Positions 37,631 through 45,717 of a DNA stretch of 64,000 nucleotides are shown here, piece after piece. Position 1 is the first letter of the stretch; each line of letters opens with the position of its first letter. Source of the DNA: Leeuwenhoekiella polynyae (GTDB lineage Bacteria > Bacteroidota > Bacteroidia > Flavobacteriales > Flavobacteriaceae); NCBI RefSeq assembly GCF_004104075.1, contig NZ_QOVK01000004.1, positions 124,001 through 188,000 on the forward strand, in the 5' to 3' direction. The notes under the pieces were generated by a model. That model saw only the letters and a program-made list of their open reading frames with translations, ran no database searches and was not told where the DNA came from. Made by a program: the position numbers and the translations under genes.

Positions 37631-38344
37631 ATGAATTGTATTATTATTGATGATGAGACTTTGGCACGCGCTATAATTCGTAATCATTGTGCAAAAGCTG
37701 ATAATTTAGTTGTTTTAGAAGAATATTCAAATGCTATAGCTGCTATAAAATATTTAAATCAGCACACAGTAGATCTCATTTTTCTGGATATACATATGCC
37801 AGATTTTACAGGTTTTGATTTTATTCAGACATTAAAGAATCCGCCAAAAATTATTTTAACAACTTCAGACCGTAATTTTGCAATTGAAGCTTTTGAGTAT
37901 GATTGTATTGTAGATTATTTAGTAAAACCAGTTGAGTTACCCCGGTTTCTCAAGGCAGTTCAAAAGGCAGAACAATTTAAACCGGTCACAGAAAAAACGG
38001 TTGAGAATGTAACAAAAAAGAATGATTCAGAAGGTAATGATCTCTATGTGAATATTGACCGCAGGTTAATCAAAATCAACTTTGATAGTATTTTAATTAT
38101 TGAAGCAAAGGGTGATTACATTCTTATTAAGACGGAAGGTAAAAATTATACGGTACATTCTACTCTAAAAAAGATAGAAGACAAACTACCGGAAAGTAAA
38201 TTCTTAAAAATTCACCGGTCTTATGTGATTAATTTCCATAAGATTATCGATATAGAAGACAACAGTGTGTTGATAGCAAAAGATGTTATACCCATAAGTC
38301 GCTCTAACAGACCTATTTTAATGAAAAGACTCAATTTGCTTTAA
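37631..38344 (+). CDS. LytTR-family response regulator (output of the NO relay)
   Basis: A 237-residue DNA-binding regulator. The receiver domain (1-120) has IIDDE (5-9), phospho-acceptor D53 in FLDIHMP and Lys in VDYLVKPVE. The C-terminal LytTR domain (about 132-236) shows LYVNIDRRLIKINFDSILII, GDYILIKTEGKNYTVHSTLK, FLKIHRSYVIN and DVIPISRSNRP. It is the only DNA-binding protein of the operon. The direct repeats upstream of the operon and the half-site after this gene are candidate targets. Confidence 0.92.
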   Translation: MNCIIIDDETLARAIIRNHCAKADNLVVLEEYSNAIAAIKYLNQHTVDLIFLDIHMPDFTGFDFIQTLKNPPKIILTTSDRNFAIEAFEYDCIVDYLVKPVELPRFLKAVQKAEQFKPVTEKTVENVTKKNDSEGNDLYVNIDRRLIKINFDSILIIEAKGDYILIKTEGKNYTVHSTLKKIEDKLPESKFLKIHRSYVINFHKIIDIEDNSVLIAKDVIPISRSNRPILMKRLNLL

Positions 38345-38361
38345 AGGCTTTTACTTACCGC

Positions 38362-38375
38362 TCATCTACACCTAA
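38362..38375 (+). promoter_or_regulatory. Near-copy of the 14-bp operator repeat
   Basis: TCATCTACACCTAA differs from the upstream repeat TCGTCTACACTTAA at two positions. It lies 17 bases after the LytTR stop and about 70 bases before the small ORF at 38444. A second copy one 21-base period away is not clear, so this may be a half-site. Confidence 0.4.
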
Positions 38376-38443
38376 TTACCAACTAACGATTAATTAATAA
38401 ATCTTTATAAGGCTCTTCTAATTTTAAATTCAAATTCAAGATT

Positions 38444-38611
38444 ATGAGACGATTCCTGTTACTAAGTCTATTATTTATTACAGGTATTAGTATTACTCGA
38501 AATTTTCATTTTTTAGGGGATTACTCTTTTAATAGTACTTCGCTTTATTGTGAAGAAGAAATTATGTGGTTACAACATATTTTGGAAATACTTATAAGGG
38601 GAAATTTGTGA
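38444..38611 (+). CDS. Putative small secreted peptide (55 residues)
   Basis: ATG frame MRRFLLLSLLFITGISITRN and a further 35 residues, with a basic start and a 13-residue hydrophobic core typical of a signal peptide; the mature part contains one Cys and an acidic patch (YCEEEIMW). No homologue recognised. It lies between the operator half-site and a terminator, so the transcript unit ends right after it. It may be the last gene of the NO relay operon or a target of the LytTR regulator; it could also be a chance frame. Confidence 0.45.
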   Translation: MRRFLLLSLLFITGISITRNFHFLGDYSFNSTSLYCEEEIMWLQHILEILIRGNL

Positions 38612-38646
38612 TAAATTAGTTAGTTGTTTGTTTTTTGTTAGTTAGA

Positions 38647-38678
38647 AGGTGGCGCTTGGCAGGGCGCTGCCTTTTTTT
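38647..38678 (+). terminator. Rho-independent terminator after the small ORF
   Basis: Nine-pair stem AGGTGGCGC/GCGCTGCCT (two G-U pairs; 38647-38655 with 38664-38672) followed by seven T. It closes the transcription unit begun at the H-NOX operon or at the small ORF. Confidence 0.8.
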
Positions 38679-38808
38679 GTATCAACTGATAAAATTTTAG
38701 TAAATTCCTTTTTTATTAGGTTTCAATAATCAGTTTAAATTTTAAGTTCATCAAGTTATAAGAAACCTTTTTAAGTAAACCCCAAACTATCATAATCTCG
38801 ATTTTCTA

Positions 38809-39534
38809 TTGAATAAACATGTTTTACGAATCATATGTGTTGCGGGCTTATTGAGCCTCTACTGTTGTAAATCATTTTATGATAAACAAACAATAATGCC
38901 TTCAGAAATAATCTCTTTTACTGAGAATTTTGATTCTCAAATTGGTTTTAAAACACATTGGAAGGATGACTCATCCAACAGTCCCAAATCCTATTCTGTT
39001 GAAAATAATCAGTTAAAAATTACAACGCGTGCGAAGAGCAAAGACCGAGTCAAAACGCATACACGCCGTAAAGATTTTGGTATAGGTACTTATAACTGGC
39101 GCATATTCATTCCTGTTTTTGAAGAAAATGCTCGATGCAGTATAGGAGCTTTTTTATACCATAGTGGTAATACAGCGTTCGAGTTTGATTTTGAAATAGG
39201 CTCCGGAAAGCCTCAGATACGTGAAAAGTTGATGGTTCAAAAAGATGAAGCTGTTGTGTATTGTACTTCACAAAGTCATCCGTTTTCATCTGAAGAATTT
39301 ATCGTGGAAATGAATTCATGGTCAGATTTTAAAATAAGTTTAACCGATGTAGGAGGCAGGTATTTGATCAAGTGGTACCTAAACAATCAACTTGTAAAAA
39401 CCTTACAAACTGAAGTAAAAATCAAAGTGAAATTTTCTGCTTATTGTAGTTTGGAGAATCTTTCTTTTATGGGATCAAAATGGCCCACTCAGGAACATTA
39501 TGTTTTGTTTGATAAATTTACTTTTCAGCAGTAA
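38809..39534 (+). CDS. Lipoprotein with concanavalin/GH16-like fold
   Basis: A 241-residue lipoprotein from a TTG start (MNKHVLRIICVAGLLSLYCC, lipobox Cys at 19 or 20). The body looks like an all-beta LamG/GH16-type jelly roll: FTENFDS at the front, FGIGTYNWRIFIPVF, YHSGNTAFEFDFEIGSGKP and a late VLFDKFTFQQ. In GH16 enzymes the EIDIE-like motif carries the catalytic acids; here it reads FEFDFEIG, so activity is uncertain. No ATG precedes it in frame; the next one, at 38896, would remove the signal. It may bind carbohydrate. Confidence 0.7.
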   Translation: MNKHVLRIICVAGLLSLYCCKSFYDKQTIMPSEIISFTENFDSQIGFKTHWKDDSSNSPKSYSVENNQLKITTRAKSKDRVKTHTRRKDFGIGTYNWRIFIPVFEENARCSIGAFLYHSGNTAFEFDFEIGSGKPQIREKLMVQKDEAVVYCTSQSHPFSSEEFIVEMNSWSDFKISLTDVGGRYLIKWYLNNQLVKTLQTEVKIKVKFSAYCSLENLSFMGSKWPTQEHYVLFDKFTFQQ

Positions 39535-39536
39535 TA

Positions 39537-39902
39537 TCAAAGCTTTCTCAAGATTTTATCTATTTTTTTGCCTTTAGCTAACTCATCTATAAGTTTGTCT
39601 AAATACCGTACTTTTTGAGTCAATGGATTTTCTAATTCCTCTACGCGATATCCACAAATCACTCCTTTGATCAACTGAGCATTTGAGTTTATAATCGCTT
39701 TGCTGAAGAATTCTTCAAAGTTTATTTTTTGCTCAATTAGAGTTTGAAGCTCGGCTTCATCAAAACCGGTGAGCCACTTTATAACTTGATGTAATTCTTC
39801 TTGTGTTCTGCCTTTTTTCTCCACTTTATTTACATAATGAAGATACACAGAAGAAAAAGTCATAATAGCAATACGTTTATTATGCTCTGGAGTAGTTTTC
39901 AC
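39537..39902 (-). CDS. DUF2200 family protein
   Basis: A 121-residue soluble protein of the DUF2200 family, recognised by [39 protein letters not shown], and [20 protein letters not shown] followed by [11 protein letters not shown]. Members occur in many bacteria as single genes and no function is known. Convergent with the lipoprotein upstream and separated from the next minus-strand gene by a terminator. Confidence 0.88.
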   Translation of the reverse strand: MKTTPEHNKRIAIMTFSSVYLHYVNKVEKKGRTQEELHQVIKWLTGFDEAELQTLIEQKINFEEFFSKAIINSNAQLIKGVICGYRVEELENPLTQKVRYLDKLIDELAKGKKIDKILRKL

Positions 39903-39973
39903 TTTACGTGTTTTTTTTCTCAGATAATTCTAAAATTAATCTTTTTCTTAGAATGTGTTTTTTTATTTAAAAT

Positions 39974-40002
39974 GAAAAACCCTTTAGAACATAGCAAAAG
40001 GG
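39974..40002 (-). terminator. Terminator after the serine hydrolase gene (minus strand)
   Basis: CCCTTT/AAAGGG stem (39980-39985 with 39997-40002); on the minus strand it is followed by GTTTTTC. It lies just beyond the stop of the gene at 40029. Confidence 0.5.
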
Positions 40003-40028
40003 CTTAATAGGTTATCAAAAATGGTGAA

Positions 40029-41324
40029 CTATTGGCCGGTGGTACCAGTCATTTTACTTTCTACAACTTCTTCTTGTATAGCTTTATCTATTCTTCCGGC
40101 AAGATACATATGGTCTGTGGCTGAATTTTTACGGAGTACGTTAGTCATCAAACACACAATATATTTAGGACCGCCATTAGGATGCTCTACAATTATAACC
40201 GAGTTCATATAATTAAACACATTACCGGCATAGTCCCCGCAAGCACCTTTGCTTTTATCACATTTATAAAAACTTCCGCTTTTAAAGTATACGGCAGCAG
40301 AGTCTAAATCATGTGAATATGCGTAGCGAATACGACGCTCGGTCTGATACATAATACGCTTCATCTCTAAGCTAGAAAGTGAATCAACCGCCTTACCTTG
40401 CTCCAGATTAATTAAGAATTTCATCAAACCTTTTGGCGAACCGATACTGCCCCCCATTCTGCCTACATAACGCTCTCCACCGTTAGTAAAAAATCCACCC
40501 AGTCGCCACTCGTCTTCGGTAATACCCATTTCGCGCAGGGGTTCGTTAACCACTTCATTAGCCAGACGGGTTACTTCGATACGGTCTGTATCTTTAAACC
40601 ATTGCATAGCCTCTTCATCCGTTAGGTCAAAGTACTTTTCACCAAAAACTTTAAGTAACAGAGCTTCTCTGTAAACCACACTCGCTGCTCCATTATTACT
40701 CACAGCAACCATATGATCAATCCACTCAAATAGGCTAAAAACATCAGATTGCTGGGCTTGTCTTTTAGTCAACTTATCATTCTCAATATCGTAAATAGGG
40801 ATGGTGTGATGGTCGTAAACTGCAAATGGTCCACCTTTTACGCGTTTGTATTTTAATAAATTGATTCGAGCACCCCAATCATCAGGGCATAATTTTTCAA
40901 GTTGGTCAAACATCGCGATTAGAATGGCAAGTTTACCTACACTACCGGGTTGATAACCACGTGTTTCATTACGAGCTGCATATTTCAGATTGGTAGAGTC
41001 GGTCATATCTAGTACCGAAATGGAATAACTCTGGTCCAGACCATAAAATAAGCTGCCTATCTTCTTTTGAAAGTCGGGATCCTCTTTCATATAAGCAATA
41101 GCGCTATCGGCTTTATTAGTCAAGTTCAGTTTAATATCATCAATAGATAAATACGCTCCGGCAGGAATACGTGTGTATTTGATACTGTCTCTTACGATCT
41201 TTTGAAGATAAGCAAGGCGATCTATTCCGGTTCGTTCATAACCGTCAATAGGGTAGTAGCTGTTAGGTACCGAAAATGCAAGTGTAATCAAGATTAACGG
41301 GACAAAGAGTAGGATTTTTTTCAT
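40029..41324 (-). CDS. Exported serine hydrolase, class-A beta-lactamase-like
   Basis: A 431-residue protein with a signal peptide (MKKILLFVPLILITLAFSVP). The penicillin-binding-type active site is present: SxxK as S128-V-G-K131 in QPGSVGKLAIL, an SxN-like VSNNGAA, and a late KSG in VYFKSGSFY. It is longer than true beta-lactamases (about 290), with an N-terminal extension of about 90 residues, so a peptidoglycan or other serine-peptidase role is as likely as antibiotic breakdown. The dikinase gene lies 64 bases upstream on the same strand. Confidence 0.82.
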   Translation of the reverse strand: MKKILLFVPLILITLAFSVPNSYYPIDGYERTGIDRLAYLQKIVRDSIKYTRIPAGAYLSIDDIKLNLTNKADSAIAYMKEDPDFQKKIGSLFYGLDQSYSISVLDMTDSTNLKYAARNETRGYQPGSVGKLAILIAMFDQLEKLCPDDWGARINLLKYKRVKGGPFAVYDHHTIPIYDIENDKLTKRQAQQSDVFSLFEWIDHMVAVSNNGAASVVYREALLLKVFGEKYFDLTDEEAMQWFKDTDRIEVTRLANEVVNEPLREMGITEDEWRLGGFFTNGGERYVGRMGGSIGSPKGLMKFLINLEQGKAVDSLSSLEMKRIMYQTERRIRYAYSHDLDSAAVYFKSGSFYKCDKSKGACGDYAGNVFNYMNSVIIVEHPNGGPKYIVCLMTNVLRKNSATDHMYLAGRIDKAIQEEVVESKMTGTTGQ

Positions 41325-41388
41325 AGTTTTTCTTTAAATAGTTGTATTCTGAAATATGCTGTGATGTTAAATTAAAGTAGAAAACCTG

Positions 41389-44295
41389 TTAGAGTTTTGT
41401 ATCCATTTCAATGTATTCATCTGGGTTACTTTTGGGAGAAATCGAATCCAAATACCCGTTACTCAGTGCATTTTTATTTTCAACAAAAGGTCTGATCTGA
41501 AACAACCAGACTTTATCATCCTGAAAGCCTAATTCTACATCATAAGCACCTTCAGGATTGGTGTTAGTTTCTTCTGGTATTTTGGTACGAATTTCTTGAG
41601 CTACTTCACGCAGACTCGCAATATTTTGCTCACTTAAAATGTTAGACTCAAAAGTGGTGCTGTATCCCTGTGTACCACCAGTTCCCGGAAGTCTGATATA
41701 ATCTGGTTGACGGGCTGGAGCAAGCAACCTGTTTCCGCTTGCGGTGATTAATCTGGTTTCTGCTGCTTGACCATCTACGGCACCACCGGCACCACGACTA
41801 AAGGCAACAGTAAGATCTTCATCAGTACCTTCATTGATACCTTTTGTAATCATCACACCGCTGTATTCTACATCTACACTAGGAATCACTAAAATTGATG
41901 GAAAAACATTTTCCGGATTTGATAAATATACCTGACGCCATTTAAAACTGCGTTCGGTGTATGGTGATGCCCATACTTTTTTAATTCCGTCTAATATTTT
42001 CTGTTCTTCAACTACATTGAACAAAGTAAGATTTAAACCGGCACCGGTAAATTCTTTCAGATCTTCCATATTGGTGTCACTTCGTAAGAATACAGGAGCT
42101 TGCCCCATAGGCTTACCAAAAATAGAAGTGAACGAACTGCGTAACTCGTTGATGAATTGTGGTTTTAATTGCATCGCATTGATTGCATCGCGCAATGTTG
42201 CTAGTTTTTTAAGCTGAAAATCTTCTACTTGTGTCTCGGCTGTACCATTTGCACGCATTTTTTCTGCTGAAGCAAACATTTCGGTTAAAAATTCCCAATA
42301 ACTTTTATTTTGTCCCGGCATAGGCAAATTCAAGTGATCTCTAAAAATACCAAAAGGAATCACTAGACCCTCAACAACGTGCTCTGGAAACATTTTCTTC
42401 AGTTGTCCTAAATTGGCTGCTTTGGGACCTGCCAGAATGCCACTTGCTGAAGCATCGATATCGCGCATATTGAGAATACTTTTTTTGTCTAGTCTTATTT
42501 TTTCAATAGGAACTGCAATTTTTTCGCGATTGCGTTCTGCTACAGAGAATAAATCTTTTTCTTCAGCAGACATTTTATCTGCAGGTTTGATAATCACTGT
42601 TCCCTTATTAGAAACCGCATAAAACACGGTTTTGCCATTATAAGCCTCTAGATCTTCAAGATTAGAATCTATAAGTGCAGCATTGGGAATCCCTAAGTTT
42701 CTGGCTAGTAATTGCACGTGAGAAACTAGATTACCCTCATCAACCGTTGCAATACCGGCAACAGGTTTTAGATCAGAAGGCGGGCGCTTAAATATGTAAA
42801 TTTTATTGCTCGAAACTTCTATTCCATCAGGATTGCCTGGAACAACAACCAATTCGCCCATCGCATAACCGGGATTTAATCCGTGAATGGCGCTCTGGTC
42901 TGCTATATCCATTACGTGGTTTTCAAGATTTGATTTATTGTTTATAAAATCACCCAATTCACTAACTGTTTTTCCTAAAGGAAGCGCTACAGAAGATCGT
43001 ACACGATCGTCTATAAATCCTGCTGCAAGCGGCTCAAAAGCGGTATATTTTTCTACTATGTTATCGTAATTAGCTTTTGCCATAGCAGCACTCCATTGCA
43101 CTGCATTACGTGAAGTGTTGAGAATAGTATTGAGTTCAGCTAAAGAAACAGTTGTATAATTTATAGGTGCAATTATACCTTCAATTTCTTCCCATTCCCA
43201 AACTTCAAGAAGTCCGGTTCCTGCTGTAGCATAACTTAAATGATATACTTTATCTAAAAGTTCTTTAAGGGTTTCAGGCTCCCAATCTCCAGATTTTTTG
43301 AGAAGCATTTCTTCCAGTTTAAGCGAAACATCAAGTAGAGTTAAACGATCTTGAGCGCGTTGCACTTGAGTAATTTGTGTGCGAATATTACACAACATAT
43401 CGCTGATTTCCGGAATTACAGAGTATGCCGGCGTATTGTTGTCAAATTTTGTGGTGAACTCGAGAAGTTGATTTTTAACTTCAAGATTACTTTTTATTCC
43501 AGCAATCTGGCTATTCAACTTGGCTAAATTGATAGGAGCGTAGTACTCATTAAGTGTTTCTAGTAAGTTTTTGAATTCCATTTTCAATTCTGGAGAAAGT
43601 TCATCATTGTACTCTTCTCTAAAATTTTGAACTAAAGCCACATCACTTACATCAGGTTGACCGTGAATTTTTACACGCAAGTCCATAAATTTTGGAAACT
43701 CTTCTGCGATCACTTTAGATTCACTACGCATACGTTGCGCAATGTTATCATCACCTGCATGTGGAATATCTTTAAGCGCTTGTCTTATTAAGTAGTAATT
43801 AGCTTCTAGTCGCTTGTCGTCTTTCAGCAACCAATTGAAAAAATCAATACCCCAGGCTTCTTCATCTTCAGATTGTATTGCACCACGGTAGTACTGGGCT
43901 TTTTCTAAAATCCAACCGTTGTCAACACTTTTTAGATAATTACCCAATTGATATTGCTTCAATCTGCTATGATCATTAGCCGCATCCCAGAATTTTGTAT
44001 TATCTGCAGCAGCTAGGATCTCACCAAAATAAAGATGATTACGAGCAGCAAGATTTTCAGTTTCTTGTTTGTAACTTGCATGTTGAATCCCGTCAACACC
44101 TTCTGGACAAGGATCTTTAGGTTCACGCATAGTACCATCTTCACAAAACCAGCGAATGCGCAAATAAGGTCCGCGAGCATCATTCTTAAAATCAGTAATG
44201 ATTTTTTTAATATTCTGAGTAGTATATTCTTGGGCAGGTAAAGATGCTCCTGTAAGAAGCACAACAAGTAGGGTTAAGCGTAGTGTTGCTTGCAT
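41389..44295 (-). CDS. Secreted PEP/pyruvate-binding dikinase-like protein (GWD-like domain order)
   Basis: A 968-residue protein with a signal peptide (MQATLRLTLLVVLLTGASLPAQ). A large helical region (about 30-480) is followed by a swivelling phosphohistidine domain with H526 in NLVSHVQLLARNLGIP, then a C-terminal ATP-grasp domain (about 615-945; GPKAANLGQL, FLRSDTNMEDLKEFTGAGL, YDVELGFQDDKVWLFQIRPF). PEP synthase has the ATP-grasp first and a C-terminal TIM barrel; this order (His, then ATP-grasp at the end, no barrel) is that of plant-type glucan water dikinases, which also share the SHV...ARN motif. Substrate unknown. Confidence 0.8.
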   Translation of the reverse strand: MQATLRLTLLVVLLTGASLPAQEYTTQNIKKIITDFKNDARGPYLRIRWFCEDGTMREPKDPCPEGVDGIQHASYKQETENLAARNHLYFGEILAAADNTKFWDAANDHSRLKQYQLGNYLKSVDNGWILEKAQYYRGAIQSEDEEAWGIDFFNWLLKDDKRLEANYYLIRQALKDIPHAGDDNIAQRMRSESKVIAEEFPKFMDLRVKIHGQPDVSDVALVQNFREEYNDELSPELKMEFKNLLETLNEYYAPINLAKLNSQIAGIKSNLEVKNQLLEFTTKFDNNTPAYSVIPEISDMLCNIRTQITQVQRAQDRLTLLDVSLKLEEMLLKKSGDWEPETLKELLDKVYHLSYATAGTGLLEVWEWEEIEGIIAPINYTTVSLAELNTILNTSRNAVQWSAAMAKANYDNIVEKYTAFEPLAAGFIDDRVRSSVALPLGKTVSELGDFINNKSNLENHVMDIADQSAIHGLNPGYAMGELVVVPGNPDGIEVSSNKIYIFKRPPSDLKPVAGIATVDEGNLVSHVQLLARNLGIPNAALIDSNLEDLEAYNGKTVFYAVSNKGTVIIKPADKMSAEEKDLFSVAERNREKIAVPIEKIRLDKKSILNMRDIDASASGILAGPKAANLGQLKKMFPEHVVEGLVIPFGIFRDHLNLPMPGQNKSYWEFLTEMFASAEKMRANGTAETQVEDFQLKKLATLRDAINAMQLKPQFINELRSSFTSIFGKPMGQAPVFLRSDTNMEDLKEFTGAGLNLTLFNVVEEQKILDGIKKVWASPYTERSFKWRQVYLSNPENVFPSILVIPSVDVEYSGVMITKGINEGTDEDLTVAFSRGAGGAVDGQAAETRLITASGNRLLAPARQPDYIRLPGTGGTQGYSTTFESNILSEQNIASLREVAQEIRTKIPEETNTNPEGAYDVELGFQDDKVWLFQIRPFVENKNALSNGYLDSISPKSNPDEYIEMDTKL

Positions 44296-44409
44296 AAAAG
44301 GTTGTTTGTCACAAAAATAGGTGTAGAGCCTGTTAATAGACTTATAAAAAAGGCTATGATTTTCTTAAATATTAAGGTTTTTAATTAAAAGACATAATCT
44401 TTATAAACA

Positions 44410-44440
44410 AAAAAAGTCTGCTGTATCAGCAGACTTTTTT
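44410..44440. terminator. Bidirectional terminator after the sigma/membrane-protein pair
   Basis: Perfect 14-base stem AAAAAAGTCTGCTG with its complement and a three-base loop, with T-runs on both strands. It ends the minus-strand transcript of the genes at 44451-45593. Confidence 0.85.
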
Positions 44441-44450
44441 ATGTTTTAAG

Positions 44451-45092
44451 TTAATCTCTCAATTCGAGCTTATTGAGCTCTTTATAATTGCGCTTTAAAC
44501 GCTTTAATAAAATACCATAAAGCAGTTTATAGAATAGCCAAAGCATAAATACTAATAGTAGAAGACCTCCTATAAATAATGCAATAAAACCTAACGGAAT
44601 AGACTGAGAACCGTCATCTGCAGTAATCATTATTTTTTCAAATTCAGGATCAAAATAGAGCATTGCAAAAAAGACTATAAGCCCAACGACAAACATCAAT
44701 ATAAGGTTGTATGCTACATAAAAATTCACTGTTCTGCGTACCTTAAGAATACGATTCATAAGATGTCTGGTACTGTCTGTAGTTTGTACCTCTTTATAAT
44801 TTTTATAGAAGATAAATATAAAGAAACCTAAAACTATATACTGAAGCAGTACAGAAATGATTTCAAATTCAAACAAATGAATTTTACGAAGTGATTCCCA
44901 GGTTTTGTTATTTATTGTTAAAACATTAATGACAGTCCACAATATAAACTCAAATATAGATACATATAAAATCCACTTCATCAATGATGAAGAGCGTTTA
45001 TGTATCATTTTATAGATAGCATCACCGCTAACTTTAGGAAGATCTGCCTCCTGGCGCTTCCAGTCTTTTTTTAAAAATTCAAGTTCATCCAT
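44451..45092 (-). CDS. Membrane protein paired with ECF sigma factor (possible anti-sigma)
   Basis: A 213-residue protein with a soluble N-terminus (MDELEFLKKDWKRQEADLP, residues 1-35) and four hydrophobic segments (about 37-55, 73-95, 118-140 and 165-190). It starts six bases after the sigma-factor stop, the position usually held by anti-sigma factors, but its N-terminus has no zinc (HxxxCxxC) motif. The type is common beside sigma-70-like genes in Flavobacteriaceae. An anti-sigma role is inferred from context only. Confidence 0.75.
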   Translation of the reverse strand: MDELEFLKKDWKRQEADLPKVSGDAIYKMIHKRSSSLMKWILYVSIFEFILWTVINVLTINNKTWESLRKIHLFEFEIISVLLQYIVLGFFIFIFYKNYKEVQTTDSTRHLMNRILKVRRTVNFYVAYNLILMFVVGLIVFFAMLYFDPEFEKIMITADDGSQSIPLGFIALFIGGLLLLVFMLWLFYKLLYGILLKRLKRNYKELNKLELRD

Positions 45093-45098
45093 CTGCTG

Positions 45099-45593
45099 CT
45101 ACACATTTAATAAGTCTTTCAACTTTCCTTTTACCCGGTTCATTTTAACTCTGGCATTAACTTCTGTAATACCTAAAGTTTCTGATATCTCGCTATAGGG
45201 TTTGTCTTCGAGATATAAAAATACCAGTGCCTTATCAATATCATTGAGTTGTCTAATCGCCTTGTACATCAGTTTTAGTTGTTCTTCAACCGTATTATCA
45301 TATTCAGTACTTTCGATTTTAAACATCACACTCTCATAATCCTGCGTTTTTAGACTACGTTTAGATTTACGATAGAGTGTAATTGCCGTGTTGAGCGCTA
45401 CACGATACATCCAGGTTGTAAACTTAGAGTCTCCTCTAAATTTTGGATATGCTTTAAATAATTGAATGGTTATTTCTTGAAACAAATCATTGTGCGACTC
45501 CTGGTCATGAGTATACAACCGGCAGATCTTATGCACTATATTCTGGTTCGCTTCTAGCTGGGTTACAAATTGTTTTTCAAGTTGCGGATCCAA
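45099..45593 (-). CDS. ECF-type RNA polymerase sigma factor
   Basis: A 164-residue sigma-70 family protein with region 2 (about 20-90; DLFQEITIQLFKAYPKFRG, FTTWMYRVALNTAITLYRK) and region 4 (about 105-160; LNDIDKALVFLYLEDKPYSEISETLGITEVNARVKMNRV, a helix-turn-helix). There is no region 1.1 or 3. It leads the two-gene operon with the membrane protein and is divergent from the NDH-2 gene; an 18-base palindrome 19 bases upstream of its start may be a control site. Confidence 0.92.
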   Translation of the reverse strand: MDPQLEKQFVTQLEANQNIVHKICRLYTHDQESHNDLFQEITIQLFKAYPKFRGDSKFTTWMYRVALNTAITLYRKSKRSLKTQDYESVMFKIESTEYDNTVEEQLKLMYKAIRQLNDIDKALVFLYLEDKPYSEISETLGITEVNARVKMNRVKGKLKDLLNV

Positions 45594-45611
45594 ATAATTA
45601 ATTGTTAGTTG

Positions 45612-45629
45612 CCTATTTGTACATATAGG
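45612..45629. promoter_or_regulatory. Near-perfect 18-bp palindrome in the sigma factor / NDH-2 spacer
   Basis: CCTATTTGTACATATAGG pairs at eight of nine symmetric positions around the central TGTACA. It lies between divergent genes, 19 bases from the sigma-factor ATG and about 90 from the NDH-2 ATG. A smaller GTAA/TTAC inverted repeat follows at once. A dimeric regulator site is likely; which protein binds is not known. A -7 box TAACTTTG at 45694-45701 probably serves the NDH-2 gene. Confidence 0.4.
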
Positions 45630-45717
45630 AAGTAATATGTTACACCTAACGCTAAAATAATGATAAACATTAAGAGTTTTGCCGGCTGTACTTTAACTTT
45701 GTTGTAAATAATTAATC

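Noticed and set aside
40029-41324. Calling the serine hydrolase a true beta-lactamase (antibiotic resistance)
   Set aside because: It has the SxxK site but is about 140 residues too long, with an extra N-terminal region, so resistance cannot be claimed.
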